In this document: positions 62,643 through 64,000 of the stretch, one piece after another | Layout of the letters: each line of letters opens with the position of its first letter | Numbering within the stretch: position 1 is the stretch's first letter | Translations under genes and position numbers: made by a program | The notes under the pieces: model-generated | Seen by the model: the letters and a program-made list of their open reading frames with translations, nothing else | Told to the model about the DNA's origin: nothing | The model's database searches: none | From: Fistulifera solaris | Lineage: Eukaryota; Bacillariophyta; Bacillariophyceae; Naviculales; Stauroneidaceae | Assembly (NCBI GenBank): GCA_030295235.1 | Contig: AP026124.1 | Location: forward strand, 2,170,001 to 2,234,000 | Length of the DNA stretch: 64,000 nucleotides | Reading direction: 5' to 3'

Positions 62643-64000
62643 ATGCTTACTTTCTTCTTTTTTCTCATACTATCCGTCTCGCATGCACAACAAAATACTG
62701 AGAATATTAGGGAACTCATTGTTGGGGGCGAAGAAGCGAAAGAAGGGAGGTTTTCCTTCGCCGAGATTAGTTTGCAAATAAGGCGGTCCCATCAATGCGG
62801 CGGAACACTCATCGCCCCAGATATGATACTGACAGCCGCTCATTGTCAAAGCTGGATAGACACGGCACACATTCATCGCTACGACTTTAAAAACAGTGCG
62901 GATGTCTACATGGAAATGGATCCAGCATTCATTCATGTACATCCAGATTTCAATCCATCTACCTTCCAAGCTGATTTTTCCGTTGTGGGCTTGAGCAAGC
63001 CCGTACCGTCTGCGCAAATAGTAAGACTCAACACAGATGCAAGCGTTCCGTCTGCAAATGACCCCGTTGTTGTCATTGGGTGGGGTGCAATTAATATTAC
63101 CGATCCTTCTAACACAATCTACCCAAATCGACTCCAAAAAGCCCACATCAATTACATTACCAACGAAGATTGCGAAAAAGCAGAAGTACAAGGACAAGCG
63201 TTATACACCGGTGAAATATTTAGTAACATGCTGTGCGCTACCAGTCCTGGAGTCGACGCGTGTCGAGGTGACTCGGGAGGACCATTAATCGTGGAAGGTG
63301 CTGTCGAAGGTGAAGATGTGCAAGTAGGAATAGTGAGTTGGGGGAGAGGTTGCGCTCTTTTTCCGGGTGTTTACAGTCGTGTGAGTGATGGATATGACTG
63401 GATTCGAAAAGAGGTTTGTGCTTTTTCTGTGGATCCTCCCGCTTACATGAGGTGCCTCGACGAAGAGCGTGACTCAAAATTCTTGTCACCGGACACTATA
63501 GAGCAAAGTATTCCGAGTAAGGCACCCGTACTCCACCGATCCAGTGGTAGAGTGGATGTGGAAATTTCCATTCAATTGGATCTGCAAAGTCACGAAACGT
63601 CATGGACTTTGTCCGACAATGACGGCAACGTCTTGGTTCACGTGCCATATGGTGCCTATGACAGTTTCTCTGCTCAAACTATTGACTTTACTGTGCGAGT
63701 CGATGAAGGATCGGATTTATTTTTCGTCATAAAAGACGAGGCGTTTAATGGCATGAGTCGAGGGGTTTCTGGTTGGTATAAAATTTTTATTCTGTCCGAC
63801 CTCCAAAGAGTCGAAATAATTTCGGGCGATGGAGACTACGGGCGTGTCGCGTTTCATAGATTTACCGCCAGTCTATCATCGACTGTCGGGGATTGGGAAC
63901 AGTCAAGCAATCCAAGAGACGACAACGGTCCGGACGTCGTTTCTGGGACCCTTCTAGACATTTCAAGGGATCACACGAGTGGTACCTTTTTTCATACAAC
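62643..64000 (+). CDS. Secreted trypsin-like serine protease (S1), 3' partial
   Basis: Open from ATG 62643 to the window end, over 450 aa and continuing outside. Signal peptide MLTFFFFLILSVSHAQ. Pro-peptide end ELIVGGEEA, the S1 activation site. Catalytic triad: LTAAHC (His67), FQADFSVVGL (Asp111), CRGDSGGPL (Ser211), with Asp205 six residues before the Ser, which predicts cleavage after Lys or Arg. IVSWGRGCALFPGVYSRV completes the pocket. From about residue 285 comes a second beta-rich region (VEISIQLDLQSHETSWTLSD) that I do not recognise; it may bind carbohydrate or a cell surface. Confidence 0.9.
   Translation, partial: MLTFFFFLILSVSHAQQNTENIRELIVGGEEAKEGRFSFAEISLQIRRSHQCGGTLIAPDMILTAAHCQSWIDTAHIHRYDFKNSADVYMEMDPAFIHVHPDFNPSTFQADFSVVGLSKPVPSAQIVRLNTDASVPSANDPVVVIGWGAINITDPSNTIYPNRLQKAHINYITNEDCEKAEVQGQALYTGEIFSNMLCATSPGVDACRGDSGGPLIVEGAVEGEDVQVGIVSWGRGCALFPGVYSRVSDGYDWIRKEVCAFSVDPPAYMRCLDEERDSKFLSPDTIEQSIPSKAPVLHRSSGRVDVEISIQLDLQSHETSWTLSDNDGNVLVHVPYGAYDSFSAQTIDFTVRVDEGSDLFFVIKDEAFNGMSRGVSGWYKIFILSDLQRVEIISGDGDYGRVAFHRFTASLSSTVGDWEQSSNPRDDNGPDVVSGTLLDISRDHTSGTFFHT

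Overview
The window looks like nuclear DNA of a pennate diatom, probably Phaeodactylum tricornutum or a close relative. The evidence is three fucoxanthin-chlorophyll a/c protein (FCP/Lhcf) copies with bipartite plastid presequences, a diatom-type cyclin, a Ty1/copia element of the diatom kind, helicase-associated repeats, short GT-AG introns (mostly 66-137 bp) and a compact layout with many head-to-head genes.

Layout: 1-5.3 kb has a thrombospondin-type-3-repeat membrane protein (5' cut by the window), MAT1 of the CDK-activating kinase, a coiled-coil protein and a protein with a degenerate receiver domain. 5.8-12.9 kb is one complete LTR retrotransposon with near-identical LTRs and a 5-bp target duplication. 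13-23 kb has a small thylakoid-lumen protein, a long coiled-coil membrane protein and an inverted tail-to-tail pair of paralogous Cys-rich/GAF-like regulators. 23-38.5 kb has a VMA12-like factor, POLE2, a 2H-phosphoesterase-like protein, a diatom cyclin, an unknown membrane protein, an S28 peptidase with an in-frame TAG, a BTB protein, a ZSWIM7-like protein, an LRR protein and NFU1. 39-50 kb has an ankyrin protein, a protein kinase, a fumarylacetoacetase/maleylacetoacetate-isomerase fusion, condensin-II CAP-H2, an oxoglutarate-carrier-like protein, a small acidic protein and a secreted helicase-associated-repeat protein. 50.9-54.4 kb is the FCP cluster (one intact copy, one pseudogene, one with a single-base frame break). 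54.8-64 kb has two unrecognised proteins, ATG8, a TDP2-like phosphodiesterase, a lumenal cyclophilin, a sulfotransferase and a trypsin-like protease cut by the window end.

About a dozen well-conserved genes are broken by exactly one base, usually in a short homopolymer, with strong homology on both sides in different frames. I read this mainly as residual assembly error and give the probable true gene model for each. The FCP pseudogene (two Tyr-to-TAA changes plus a lost splice acceptor) and the TAG in the S28 peptidase are substitutions and need another explanation.

Most genes are unrelated housekeeping functions: transcription/cell cycle (MAT1, cyclin, CAP-H2), DNA replication and repair (POLE2, TDP2, ZSWIM7-like), autophagy (ATG8), Tyr catabolism, and photosynthesis (FCPs, lumen proteins). 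I found no operon-like new system. The most unusual items are the FAH-MAAI fusion, the inverted regulator pair, the FCP pseudogene and a recurrent GTAC-rich intergenic palindrome.
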